From NCBI GenBank assembly GCA_963971225.1, contig OZ020267.1, positions 120,335,891 through 120,399,890 of the forward strand: a stretch of DNA of 64,000 nt. The letters are read 5' to 3'. Positions within the stretch are counted from its first letter, which is position 1, and the number at the start of each line of letters is the position of its first letter. Below the pieces are notes generated by a model. The model ran no database searches. It saw only the letters and a list, made by a program, of their open reading frames with translations, and was not told the DNA's origin. Below, in pieces: positions 22,958 to 36,600 of the stretch. A program made the position numbers and the translations under genes. Origin of the DNA: Melieria omissa (lineage: Eukaryota; Arthropoda; Insecta; Diptera; Ulidiidae).

Positions 22958-25900
22958 TTAATCTTTTAATCCTTTACCCATCGCTTTTTGACTGGAAATA
23001 AGTTTCTCATTTAGCACATTAGACATCGAATTCAGCTTGCAGGTCTATGTGAATAAAATCCGAACTTAACTTATGGCATCACAATCCTTTTCCTATGAGT
23101 AGCCACCTAACCTATCCTGTTGCTGAGCTAAAAATATTATTATTTGTCATATTTTCGAAAATTCGAACAATTTGGTTAAGCAAAAACAATAATTAATTTC
23201 AATTAAACTTTTCCATTAAAAATAAAACAGCCATTTTTTAAGAACTCTGAGTCATTTTATGTGTAATTTATGTCTGTGTCACGTTCACATCCAGTCGGTC
23301 GTATTTTCACGCGGCGCTGCGTAGCGCACACCAGGCGAGTAAATGAAAACACACCAAATCTGACGATTATCCTGCGTCAAGTCGTCCCATGCGCACTGCA
23401 ACAGCAGTCGGCTGCCATCATAAATCCTTAATATGACAAGCAAATTGCATGGCTTTCAGAGTGGGCGACTACAACACGGCCGCATCGGCGATGACAGTCG
23501 TGTATCAACGCCACGCCACGTCACGCCACGCAAATGCCGCCAGATGCCAATGAAAATTAATTAATTGATTTTCTCACTACGGTCGCCTTTGCGCACAAAA
23601 TGGCAACGCCAATCGATTCGGAGCGAGTTGCATTGAATGAAACGCCAAGTTCGCCTCATTAATGCTTCGGCGACACACTGACAGCCATATTTGTTTGTTG
23701 TTGTCGCTTGTCGCCATCATTTGTCAAAAATGTTCGCACATAAATAATGAACTGATCAATTTATTCATGTCAATGGAATTGGTGAATGCGTGTCGGGCGC
23801 GCACCGGCGGATGAGACGCGCTGCCTGCAGCCACTGCTCAACGCTCTTAAGCTCGAGCTTGCAGCGTGGCCGCCTGGCCGCCTGGCAACGCAATTACGGC
23901 GCCTGATACAAGTAGTGTTGCGACAAGTCGCGACCATAAGTGCGGCCATGTCAGCGGCTGCGGAGTTGAAGCGTGCAGAGAGGCGGCGGCTCAGAACACT
24001 TTACAATAATAAATCACTTTTTGTTTTTCAAAGTTTGCAATCTAAACATGACGGCCGGATAGCGAGCAAGGAAAATTTCATTACTTGCAGCGGCGTGTTG
24101 CCGCAGCGACTACAAAATCGGACAGCCAACAGCAAAATAAACACATTTAAATCCATCCTGGCAGGTCCTGGCGGCGCACACCGCCGCGTTCTACCTGCAC
24201 GTCGGTTTGCGGCTTCGTACGCCGCCCGCCGTGTACGCAATCACGCGCTTCTTTGTCGGCGGCTGCGGCTGTGGCTGCGGCTGCAACAGCATCGCGCCGA
24301 ATCAAGTGGTTTTGACAAATGCCGCAAATACAGGAAACTGGCAGGACTGCCTTCAAATTGCGGTTGCTATTGTTGCTATAAATTTGTGTCAGTGCGACGG
24401 CAACAACAATGACACGTTGACGACCGCATCAAATGTGCGATTAAAATTTTACACTTGTGGTCAATCAACTGTGGCCGAGGACATGTCCGGCATGAGGCCA
24501 TTTGTTATTAGGGATCAAATTTTGGCAAAAAATGTCCAAAAATTTGGCATCTTGTCGCACGAGCGTAGTATGTCGTAGCAAGGCAAAAGAAGCGTCGGCA
24601 AATGGCAGCAAATTAAAAGCGATGAAAAATGCCCGAAAACAGAGGATTCTCTAGAAGTTGAATTAAGAAATCGGAGGCAATAAATATCTCGATTTCACTT
24701 CAAAAAGCCACTTTCACGTACATTCTCGCTGAGAGAACTCCTTCTCGCGATCTGTAAAGCAAACTTGCAGAACTTCAACGCAGTCGCGTCAGTGGAAACG
24801 TCGCTCAATCGCTGAGTGAAATTGAAAAACGATGAAGCTGGCAGAGTTTGTGTGGCAACAACAAAGCTGGCTGCCAGTAATTGCGTCGAAAGCACGTCCC
24901 CTGCTGCACCAGAGACAGTCACGGGCAGAGCGCACCGTGTCCTGCTGGCAGTTCGACTGGTGCTCATTGCAGATTGCGACGAATATGCTGGTTTGCCAGG
25001 AAGATGCGCCACTGATTGCGCCGCTGATGCTGCAGGCGACGATGACGGTGACGATGCCGATGACGCTGCTGCCGCTGCTTAAGTGGCTTTGCCGTTGGTT
25101 GTCGCCTGTCGTGAGTTGCAGCAACGAGTTGGAGGTGCAAAAGATAAAGTGCACCGTTGCAGCCGAGGCGAGAAAAACAAGTAAGCCAAAAACAAAAAAA
25201 GTAACGTTAGCTATGACTGTGCAGACCGCACAACCGCCAGCATCGACTTACTGTGAGCTGTTGCAATGTTCTTGCAACAAAACCGCACTCGAAGTAATGT
25301 AATTAAAATTTGTTTGAAAACAATCGAGAAGAGAACTCTGAGTTTTATTCAAGTTAAATATCAGACTTGCAGCGGGTTCTTAAAAACGGTTACGGAATTT
25401 AGCGCAAACTCTAAAAACTTTGTAATATTATTAACGCCAATTGTCGCAGAAGTCAATGGCCACTGAAAAAATTTACCTAAATCTGACACTAAAGCTGGTT
25501 TCTACATCGGTATGGGTGAACATTTCATAACAAGTTAAAAATGGACAACAATTGATAATTGCTTGGCTAATTTTCGAATGTTAAAATCAAAACAAAAATT
25601 AAAAAAATGGTCCAAAACCAGAATATGTTTCATTTATATTTGAGACCTTTTCAGTTTTCAAAAGTGTTTCACTTCCCTACAGTCTCGTATTAGCCGCCCA
25701 AAAAATTCAGTTCAGTTTCAAACCACAGTTTAGCGCTTGTTTCAATCTGGCACCTGCGCCAGCTGCCGTCGACATTTGGAGTGCGTGCAGCTAAAACCCG
25801 AAAGCCGGCCTTTGAACTCTGCATCGGGCACCATCTTCTCGGCACCTAATCCCGTTGCGTTGCCGCTAAAACTTTCATTCGGATGCGACTTTCCATGCAG

Positions 25901-27148
25901 CTGCAGCAAATTAAAAAACTCTCAAGCCGATTTGCGCACAAAGCACAGGATGCGCCGCTGCCGCCGCGCCCTCCCAAACAGGCGAACTCATGTACGTACA
26001 CAAAAGTGTTATTAAAAAGTACTTTGGCAACTTTAATAGTTTTATTTTCACTATTCATCGTTTAAATGAAATTATTTTTTTAACGCAAAGCTAACGCAAA
26101 CGCAAGCTAGCTGCCAGGGTTGCCAGGGTAAACAGGGCCAAGTGAAAGCCGGCACCAGTGCCCGATCCTACGGTGCAGTGCGGCTGGGCGTTTGTTTGCA
26201 GACGGACTGTGTGAGTGGAAGTGCGCGCCCGGCGGGCTAACAAACAGCGTCGAATGGGCCCCACCGCCACTCAGAGGAAGCACAGCACAAGGCGGCGAGT
26301 ACCGAGCGTGAAGTGCTGGCCACAATTGCCCGCACCGATTCCACATACACAGATATCCACGCGCCGCCGCCCACTCCGCGCCGGCGAAAGTGCTTTAAAG
26401 TGCCAAAAAGTGTTAACGATTTTGCTAGTGGCGCGCAGCAGAGAAACGAAAATGCGCACGAACAACTGCGAGTGCATCAAATCACGGCGCGGTACATACA
26501 AACGCACACGGACACACACAGCTCGCATGGTTGCGGATGCAAGATCAAGGATGGCAGCGACAACGACAATGACAGCAAACACAACAAAAACAACAACAGA
26601 GAACAACTGCGGTACACAAAGTTAAATGCGAAGAATGGGGGGAAACTTGTTGCTCGCGGCCTCCGGTTCCCATCGGGCCGGGCGCAATCCGCCGCGACTG
26701 CCAGCCCACCGATGTGCGCTCGAATTGGAAAGGCGTTTAAGTGTGCGGCTGCTGCCATTGTGCAGCTCCCTTTCGCATTTCACGTCTGCTTCGCTGATAG
26801 CAAATCGATAGCCTGACATGTCTATATTTCAGCTCTCCTGTGCGCGGGTGTGTTCGTGTGTGTGGGCTCAATTGTGCCAAAGTGTTTTCCTTCTGTGCCA
26901 TGTTGACAACTCTGCATTCGATTTAGCAGCTTTGTGTGCGCGTGTGTGCGACATTTGAATGCAACAACACCCCAGCGTCCGCTCCTCAGTCCGCACGGAG
27001 AGCGGTCAATCGAAAGTGAAATGCAATTTCGTCCTGAATTGCAATGTGCGCAATGAAATTTTATGCGAAATGCATTTCAAATACTCAACCGAGTTGGCAA
27101 TATTACTGCAAAAGAACGGACATATAATTTTAAATTTATTTCTACAGG
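22958..27148. other. Non-coding host DNA with GC-rich low-complexity blocks
   Basis: No recognised coding exon. GC-rich blocks at about 23800-24600, 24800-25300 and 26150-26800 contain long open frames in several frames at once, a sign of composition rather than coding. The block at 26290-26640 (AAGTGCC, CAACAAAAACAACAAC) resembles fly 5' untranslated exons, but no promoter or splice pair could be fixed. Confidence 0.4.
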
Positions 27149-27152
27149 TTAA

Positions 27153-27671
27153 CCCATATCGGCCCAATGTTAATCGAACAGTAAATTTTAGCATTTTCCA
27201 TAAATTTTTTTGGACTCGTTTTTAAACTCTAAACGCGAAAGTTTTGCATAATATGATGGTCTGATTTGTAATAAATAATAGCAAAAGTTAACATGGGATA
27301 CTTTGTATAGTATGGGATAAATATATTCAGTTCTCGCATCTCTTCCTAGTTGTATGAATTCCCCAAAAAGAGGTATTTTTTTACATAATTTCAAAAGCAC
27401 CGAAAAACATTAATAAACAATAATATTTAAAAAAGTAAGTAACTATGCAGTCTTGTTAGAAATTGATCAAACTCTCGAAAATATATTTACACTTTTCCCA
27501 TAAAACTAATATTATAGCCACAATATATATTTATATAAACACCAAATATCTCGAAAACCAAAAATCGAGAAATTTTTTTGATCCCAAATTTGAATTGTCC
27601 GACTCCATTTCACCTAAAAAAAAACTGTTTCATTCGAATATTGACAAAAAAAATCGCTGGGCTTATATGGG
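27153..27671. mobile_element. piggyBac-type MITE (519 bp)
   Basis: Flanked by TTAA on both sides (27149-27152 and 27672-27675). The inverted ends are CCCATATCGGCCCA at the left and CCCATATAAGCCCA at the right. TTAA target duplication with CCC termini is the hallmark of piggyBac. No transposase is visible. The terminus resembles that of the element at 37620 (CCCATTTTCGGCCGCT), suggesting related families. Confidence 0.75.
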
Positions 27672-27675
27672 TTAA

Positions 27676-30600
27676 ACACAACAACAACGTCATTTACAAC
27701 AACATGTTGCCACCGATGCACATTTAAAAGAAATCATGGGGGCGCCACTCCTATATCCGAATCACTGTTTCGAGTTCTGTCTCTGGGTCCGCGGCCCCTC
27801 CCACAGCGACAATAAAAAAACCGGCACTGCCCACAAAACGGCCGCGCCAAGTCGCGCTGCTAAACGTTCCCATTTGAAAAGCAAAGCAACCAAATAAAGT
27901 CAACAGAGCAAGCCGAGCAAAATTCCACCTCATAATTTGCCGTTTCACGCAACTCAGCCCGCCAGCAGTCAGCAGCCGCTCGTCCTCTCGTCCGCTGCCT
28001 TATTATTATTGCCATTTCGACTTACGCGCTGACTCGGCATTTTGAAAGCTCCATGAGTTTTTTAATGATTCGCCGGCCTGCACACCACACATGCGCGCCG
28101 CACTCGCGCTGCGCCCACAAATTGCATCGAGGGGCGACGAGCTGCTGACAAGGAAGGGGAAGTCGGGCCGCAGAAAACGCCGTGTCACGCGTGTAATGGA
28201 AAATTGATGTAAGATTGTTGCTCACCACAGAATGGCTCTGCCCAGCTTTTTTCGTTCGGCGTGGTTGTAATGCTGCGATTATCTGTCAACAATTATGTTG
28301 CAAAATGTAGGCAATAAAATAGTAAAAACCGAATTCAGTGTGAAGGCGCGGATGTGCGGAGAAATTCCCACACACTGCTGGCAGCTACGTTAACAATCTT
28401 CCAACAAGCGATCGAATCAATTCGCGCTTTGTCTGTACCTACCGTGTCTGTCCGCACAGATGCGAACAAAACGAACGCAGCAGATTTCGTAAAGTGTCAA
28501 TGATTTGTGTTTGCGCTTCCTTTCGCCACATCCCCGACACATCAACCGTGTCCATGTGTTGCAAGTTGCAACGTATCGCTTCTATCACACGATTGCAGCC
28601 GCACTGCGCTTGACGCTTAGACGACGTGTTGAAAAATGTTCAAAGCCAAATCAATTGTCGTCTGTCCGCAAGCGCATAAAGCGTCGACTGCTGCAATGCG
28701 ATACAGCGGCGACGCTGATGCGTCTTGCTACATGACAAGCAACATTTGTCTCTGGCCGCTGGCAACGTTGGCAACAGCGACAACAACTTGGTCGCCTATA
28801 TACTTAAAGCGTTAACGATTACATTGTGAAGTCAGCTCAGCGGCTGACGCGTTGAAGTACATTCGGCCTCCATTACATTCCCAGCTCCAGTGCAGCTCAC
28901 CATTCACTAAGCGTACAAATTACCGCAGCAGACTCTAATCCGAATACGGATAAGTACTCGTCATTATGATAATTCGTATTCGTGGAAGGACCTCGCAAAT
29001 TTCCATTTAAGACTCGTATTTTTAATAAAAACATAATAAGCTGGTACTATGCGTTCTTTAATGAAATTATAAACATCAAATTCAACTTTTAAATTAGCTA
29101 TTAAAGTTACAGCACTGCCTCCGCATCTTGTCGCTTTTACTTTGCAACGTTTTCGTCGGGTTCAAAAAAATCTCGTGCAGCTCCACAATTATTCATACGC
29201 CCCGTCGGCCTGCGACGATTTTTAACTCTCCTACACGGCCTGTTATGACTTATTCCGCTATGCAAATAGCTGTCGCGGTAAGTGGGACGCAAGTAAATTT
29301 AATTACACGCGCAAGACGCGAGCAGCGAGGGCGCCGAGAATTAAGTACGGCCAAATGAGTGTCAGACTGGCAGTTGCGCTTCCTTCAGCGCGGCCTCTCT
29401 GCACTTTTGCCGGCAAGAAGCAACAAATGCGCGAGGTCGGAAGCGGTTACAGGATGTGAGTTAGTGTTGTATATTTCTTTGTTGTACTTAGTGCACGCGC
29501 ACCGAGGACGCCACGCGCACACCTACAATAGTCGCTAATAAGAAGCCTTATGGCGATTATAGTACGCAGTCCGCGTACGTAGTTCGTGGGCGAAGTAATC
29601 ATATTTTACCGCTTAAAATTAATAGCTCCATTGCAGCAACAAAGACACACCCTCCGTATGTACACAATATGGAGTCATCGTCTGGTGAAAAAACGCCCGG
29701 AAAAAAGTAGTTTCTAGCACGTAAGTATGCCTTTAAGACGTTGTAAGGGGCACAGCTTACGAGTGGCGCGTCGCGCAGCCGGCGTCTGGGTAGGACGTGA
29801 CGAAAGGCGTTGCCTTTTGTGTCCTTTGCCCTTTTGCTGGCTGCTGAAATTTAATTAAAACGCATAATAAGCTGCGAAGGGATTAGCAGAAAAAGTGCCA
29901 GCAGCAGTCGCTGATCGCTTTAGAGGTATTAACATGAAATTTGCGGTTTTTATTTTCGCCACAGATGCGTTCGTGATGTCGGCGTGTGACAGCGCCGGTT
30001 CTTGGCTTTTCTCCTTTGGGCAACAGTGTGCCGTCGTAGTCAAAGTCGAAGCGACACAAATAATTGACAAATCACGCTCACTCCTACCAAATGAGGTTGC
30101 CACATTTTTTCAATTAATAGCAAAGTTTCCACTTTGGAAACCCTTTCGAGCAGCGACCAACATTTCTTTGCCCTCTCCCTTTCACCCGACCGTTGCGGCG
30201 AGTCTGAATGTGTGTGTCGGCATGTAAATGTTTGTGAGTCGGTAATTCAACTCAATTTTCAACTTTTCATTTTCATTTTAATCTCTCTGATTTACGATGA
30301 CTATCAACCGAATTAAGCGTTCAATCAGCCATCGATGCAGCGCGGGCCACGTCGGACGGTCGCAGCCGTGGACAGCGGGACCACTTGGCAGTAACTTTTA
30401 CCTCGCGTGCGCTTTAAACTTTCCAATTTACCCGCTGCGGAAAATAAGCCAACAAAAAGCCCGACAAAAAGCAGCGTAAAACTGCAAAACTGTAAAATGG
30501 AACAAGCAGTCACAGCAGCAGCAGCAGCGGCAGTCGCCAGTGCACCGGTCACAAATGTTGCACATGCAGCAAACAGGTAGAAAGCTAGCGAAATAAATAC

Positions 30601-33600
30601 AGCAACAGCAGCCGCAACACCGACAGCATCAAAAACAACAACAACAACGGCAAAAAGCTGCTGCTGCCAAACTAGGAAAAGGCAGTCACAATCGCCGCCA
30701 GCCATCAGCAACAGCAACTCCACTGCCAGCGACAACAAAACTGCTGACTCAGCCGAGTCGAATCGAGTCAAGTCGAGACCGGTGCAGCCCAGTGGCACCG
30801 CTTCATGTCGCCTGTATTGAACCTGAACTTTTGCAATGCGCTGCTGTGGCTGTGCATGATAAGGTTAAGTCTGGCCGAATCGATGCTGATTGCCGCTGCC
30901 GACGCACGCGCACCACAACACTCACTTACTGCCCTTGTTGCCGCCAGGGACTGTGACGGCACCGTGGCCGTTGCTGTGGCTCTTGTTTGGCTTTTTACGC
31001 CATTATCTTCCGATTTTTTAGGCATCTCTTTTCGTTCCTAGCAAAAATTGAAAATTGGCCATAAGCCGTTGCAGCGTTGCACTGTTTTTGTTGCTGCCAC
31101 CAATTGTGAAACAATTTTGTTTGTAGATTTTTTTAACTAACAACGAAAGGCAACCAAGTCGCTTGCTTTATTCGCATTCGAGTTTGCCGTTGCCGTCGCT
31201 GTCGCTGCTGCTGCTGCTTCATGTTTGCAACTCGATGGCAATGTTTCGACCTGCTTGTGCAGCGTAGCATTATGCCACAGTGGTAAAAGCGCAGCAGCAA
31301 CAACAGCCACCGCGTCCCCGTCGCCATTGTCGATGACACGCGCAACAAAAGCGACTGGCAATGGACGGAGTGCGAGTGGAAGTGGGATTGCAACCAGCGG
31401 CACCGAAACAAAACTGCAGCAGCAGCAACAAATGACTCGAAATGGTTTATTGCATTCACTCGCCACTGCACACCTCTCGCCGCTGGCGACACACTCCAGC
31501 TGCTGCGCAGCTGCCGCAACAACCAGTGCCAGTGGCAGTGTCACCAAAGTTTCCATTAAAGGCTGAACACACTTTACATGCCAATTGCTACGCAAATGGA
31601 AAAGCGATCTAAGTTTTGCACAGTTTCGCTTCATAACTGTTGACAGTTTTTTGAAACCTGTCAAAAACCAACTCTTGCCAACAACCAACAAAAACTTAAG
31701 TATCACCAACAACAAATTGTTCAAATAAAGGGTGATGCAAATTTAAATAGTTTTCTAACTTCCCATATGTGTCCCATCTGTTGGTTGCATTTTGAACTAG
31801 CGAGTTAATCGACTTGGGCAGCACTTATTCTTCATTCTTTGACAGATAATTAGTTTATTGTTTACTGTTAACGCCTTCTTAGGCTTCTATGTGGTTATAT
31901 TAGCAACATTCCATAAAAAAATTATTAATTTGTATACTCGGACCCTGTATTTACGAGTGTTTTTCTATGAGAATTCTATGAATTACTTAATCATAAAAAT
32001 GTTTACGCATAATGAAAATTTAAATATTTCTTCATTTACTTCAGCCAAATTAAAAAAAATAAAGTATCTAAATTGAAAGAAAACGTCAAATTAAAAAGTT
32101 ATCTCAAGTTTTCTGCTTCTTCTTCCTTTACTATGTTAAGATATACCATTAAAAAAACGTGTGTACTTCTCTTCTTTAAACTTCAATATTCAGTTTATTA
32201 ATTTCGTATTTTTCCAAAAACTTCAAACTAATCTAAGGACCAACAAAAAAAGGTATTCTTGCAACCATAGAGGATGCAGAGGTCCACAAAGTAGCATGTG
32301 CCAAATGGCAACAAAATAGCGAAAGGGTTAACGAATATGGGTCGCTTTGTGCCCGAAGAATACTGGAAAATGTTGAAAATTTACTTTCAAAGTGAATGTT
32401 TAGTCGCCTTCAGTTTGAAAATTGTGGTTTCAGCCGTTTTTAAAATGTGTGCTCTCTTTTAATAAAAATAAATCATAAAATCAAAGACGATAAATTTTAT
32501 TCATAAATTTTATACATTTTTAATCATAAAAAATGTTTAAAATATACATTTTAATTGTAAAATTAAAGTTGAGATTATTTTATTTTAACTAATTCATATA
32601 TGTTATGTATGTAAAATACAAAAATAACTTAAAATTTTTAAAAACATGTGCAAAAATTTAATGAGCATGTTTCACTTTATTTTGTAACTGTTACTTACCA
32701 TTGAACATTTCCAAGTATTACTCCATGGCTGGAGAACCATCAAAACCACCACAACAAAATATCAACAAATAACGTTTTATTACGAAAAAAAAACAAAAAT
32801 GTATTTTACTTACTCGACTCTACAATTTCGTCAGCATATTAGTGATGAGCAAGCCGCACACAAATAGATAGTCGATAGTCTCACTATCTGTCGATAGTAA
32901 AAAAAAATTTAACTATCGATACTATCGAAGGCGCCATCGATAGTTTCACAGCTCTACTGGAACCACATGTCCTTCACATCCGTTTTCATGAGCAAGAATC
33001 GTTCACAGTTAACTATTACAGTTCGAGCTTCACAATTTTCATAAACTCAAAGTCTCAAGACCTCTTCGTCCACATTTCCCAAGCTTTTCCAGAAATCGTT
33101 GTATGGTAGTGCAAGTGCACAACGCATTGCTTTGTGATAAAACCTTCTACTAGTCCGAAAAAGAGTGTAGGTGGTAAAAGTAAAGATAGGTAGTGGAATC
33201 AGAGGATCGACTGCTTGTTTTGTTGCTGTCATCTTTACATTTACTTTTTTTACATCTTTAAATACTTGGCTTAGATTTGCATCAATTTCCGCCAAATCTA
33301 GCCAGTCGCACTTGTCGAAGCTACAAAAATGTTGCATCATCTCACATTTCAGTCACACCACCAGCAGACATTGGCCCATACAAAAACAATTATCTGCAAT
33401 ACTTTTATTTATTGTGCGTAAACATACATAACGACGCCCATAAATTAGCGGCAGCAGCCAGGCTACAAGTAAATCACTGCAGCGCGCATTTCTTTTAATA
33501 AAGTGTCAATTACATGAATTTACAACTCAGCTCAGATCACAGCTGCCGTGACGCAGGGCCGCTGCCCGCCAGCGGTCAGGTGGCGCGCGCGCAGACACCA

Positions 33601-36600
33601 ATTAAGATGATTTAATGCGCGCGAACGCGCCCTGATATATGGCAAATAATTAGTATTAACGGCAGTGCATTAATTGATTTTAATAGCAGCCGCGTGATGA
33701 CTGCGCCGAGTCCATAAACCGCCCAAGACTTATTTCGCCTTTCTCTCTTCTCATTACAGGTAATAACGCCGTTCATTGCGCAGGCAAATTTTTTAGTGCG
33801 GCGCCAAAATGCGAAGCGTTAATCGCCTTGCCGCATTTAATTAACCGTTCAGCGCGTGGAACTTTTGCGGCGATGCGGCCACTTTGCGAAGGTGTTAAAG
33901 CCCATAAACCAGCGCAGCAATGTGAATCAGTTTGTGGCTGCTCGCCGCAATAAAATCGACTTTGAATATTCCGCTTCAACTCCGCCACCCTCACGGACGC
34001 TGCATATGGTAATTACAGTATTCTCCTTTCGTCCTGCGCGCTAAACGCTATGCCGAACCATTATGAGCGCCACTTTTAAGACTGCAATAAATGTGTAGCA
34101 AAGCGACAACAACAATGAAAACTGTGCACAACTGGCCCGCCGCAGTCTACTTACAACTGACGGCCGAGGCGAACTGCAGAACGCTGCCCATTTCCCCAAA
34201 TTCGGTGAACGCAGCGTCGGTCACGAGAAATATCGCAGCGCGCCGCAACGCGCCAAGATCTGCGCGCAATCAAATTACAAAAATCAATATTGATTTGGCG
34301 CTTAGTTTCTAGTTCACTCTAATTCAATCACCTCCAATTAAAGTGCACACAAAAGTGCAGGAAGATTTGGACGCACTGTAAAAACCGGCGAAGCCAAAGT
34401 TGTTGCAGAGACACGAAGTGAAAACTGGCTGCTGCTGTTCCCGGCCACAACACACAGCCACACATATGAATATTGACTTAGATGGATTGGGGAATGGGGA
34501 GGCGAACGCAACGTGCTTCCGACGGGCATTAGTTAACTACGACTGCGTCAGCGTGCACAAATGTTGCCAAAGATAAACGACGAAATAATTGAGCCAATCG
34601 ATCGGGAACGCAATGTTTGACGGGCGGCGCAAAAACACACAAACGTAATTTGCAATAAATGGAACCGTTACCTTTTCAACCGATATTTGACGTTCGTCGT
34701 TTCTAGGAATGACTTTTATTATTATTTACTTTTTATTATTTTACTTTAACTCTTCCTTTCTCTCACTCACTGGGTGGCACGATCACGGTTTCCACGGTGG
34801 TTCGTTTGGACCAAAAGTGGGCCTTTTTATTTCAGTTGGGCCTTTGGACCGATTCTGTGTCAATTGGGCCTTTTTTAAACAAAACTGTATAAGCAAAAAA
34901 ATTACGTTTTGAGGTAAAAAATTCGATATATGTAAAAGTTATGTTTTGCTTATGTGTTAAAAAACCATGTCGAAAACATAAAACGGTCATTTCGTTTTGA
35001 CTTTGGGCCTTTTTTGGGTAAATTTTGGTACAAAATGTTTTAGTTGAGTGGCAACCGCGCGTACGATATGAATAATTGGAGCGAGTTGAGCTGAGATCTC
35101 TCCGCACTGAATGGTTCGTCAAATTTATTTTCCACAAAAGACCGATGGGGCATTCTTATTTACAACTACAAAGATATCAACAACTACAAGAAAGCCAAAC
35201 TAATGTGCATCAACGTAAGCAACATTCGATGTTCAGTTAATGTAAAAATCAACATTTTTTCCAAAAAAAAATTGCATACCTATGTGTCAATTTATTCTTC
35301 ACCATAGGGTTGAGTTGGGAGGCTTCATAGAAAATGTGTTCAAAAATAAATTCTATATCAACTGATGCCGCGTCCTTTGACTTTGTTTCTAACAATCTCT
35401 AAGGATCAGTTCGTTGAGCGAAAGTTTGTGAGTAGCGAATACCAACTGCGGGATTTTTCGGCTCCAAAACTCAAGATCCATGGACAGTTGTCGTCTTACA
35501 AAACGAGCTTTTAACGAGCTTGTTGAAAATGTCAGAAAATGCGGCGATGCCGTCGAAAGACCATAAATAACTTCATATTGACAAATATTTAACTATATAT
35601 ATTTTTTTTTTCTTGCTGAAAGCAGATGTCCGTTTAACAAACAAAAGGTGAAGAATAAAAGTTCAATAAGGATGAATAGAGACAAATAGCCAAGCGAGCC
35701 TTTCCCCAAACACATGTAAGAACCCACAACTCCAGTTGGACTTGTTTGAATTCTCTGAACCGCCTACCATCCTTACCTCACTTTGAAAATTCGTCGTACT
35801 GACCAAAGTTGCTCAGAAGCAAAACGCAATTCCCATGAAAATGTAAACAATCCTCGGTTGCCTCCTGGCTCGCGCCTCCCATCCCTTTTGATGTTTTCGT
35901 CCTAGCCAGACTGTGAATTGCCTACTATGAATTACCGCTGGCGACATCCTGCTCGAATTTGCTCCCATAAATTCACTATTAAATATTACATAGCACACAG
36001 AAATTTGCTGGCAAAACACGCCGATCCTCTTGCCACAGACCGCAGTACCAACGATGGCCAGTGTCGCTGCCAGTGTCGGTGTTGCTGTTGTTGTTGTTAT
36101 TGCTGTTGTTGATGATGAGTTTACAAAATGCCGCAGCGCTGACCGATTTTATGAGCAAAAGCTTTTTCGTGTCTCACAACGATTAACCCAAAAATTCTCA
36201 TTTCGGTTTGTGCAAATTTGCATGTCCTCCAGAATTCTTCATAACTAATTCATTTCATTGGAAGCGCCGGTGTATGAGTGCGCAGCAAAGCCTGATAATT
36301 TCAAAACATTTAATTTTGGAGCAACACGCCACACGCACACGCCCACATCCCCAAAGGAGTCCCTACATGCACACAATTCATAAATTAACTGTGAAACGGA
36401 AAGGATTCGTGTCACTGCGTGCGAGTTGCTACGTGAGTGTGACTGGGTGGGATGTGTGTGAGACGAGGTCAAATGCTGCATTATTAATCGCAAAACAAAA
36501 CAAAGCTTCGCACAAGCAGACCTCCTTCGTAGACGCGCCGTCCGCTGGAGCCCCAATCACCCCGAAAGTGCAAATCCAAGAGATTCCCAGCTTCGGCCAC

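Noticed and set aside
26215..26816. Overlapping frames of 136 and 167 residues
   Set aside because: Open in several frames at once because of GC- and CAA-rich composition; more like an untranslated exon or chance.
30805..31041. ATG frame MSPVLNLNFCNALLWLCM as Fas3 leader exon
   Set aside because: The only nearby GT (GTTAAG) is a poor donor and gives the wrong phase for exon 2.
34768..35055. Possible hAT-like element with repeated GGGCCTTTT motifs
   Set aside because: Only short imperfect inverted similarity (CGGTTKCCAC) and no target duplication could be found.
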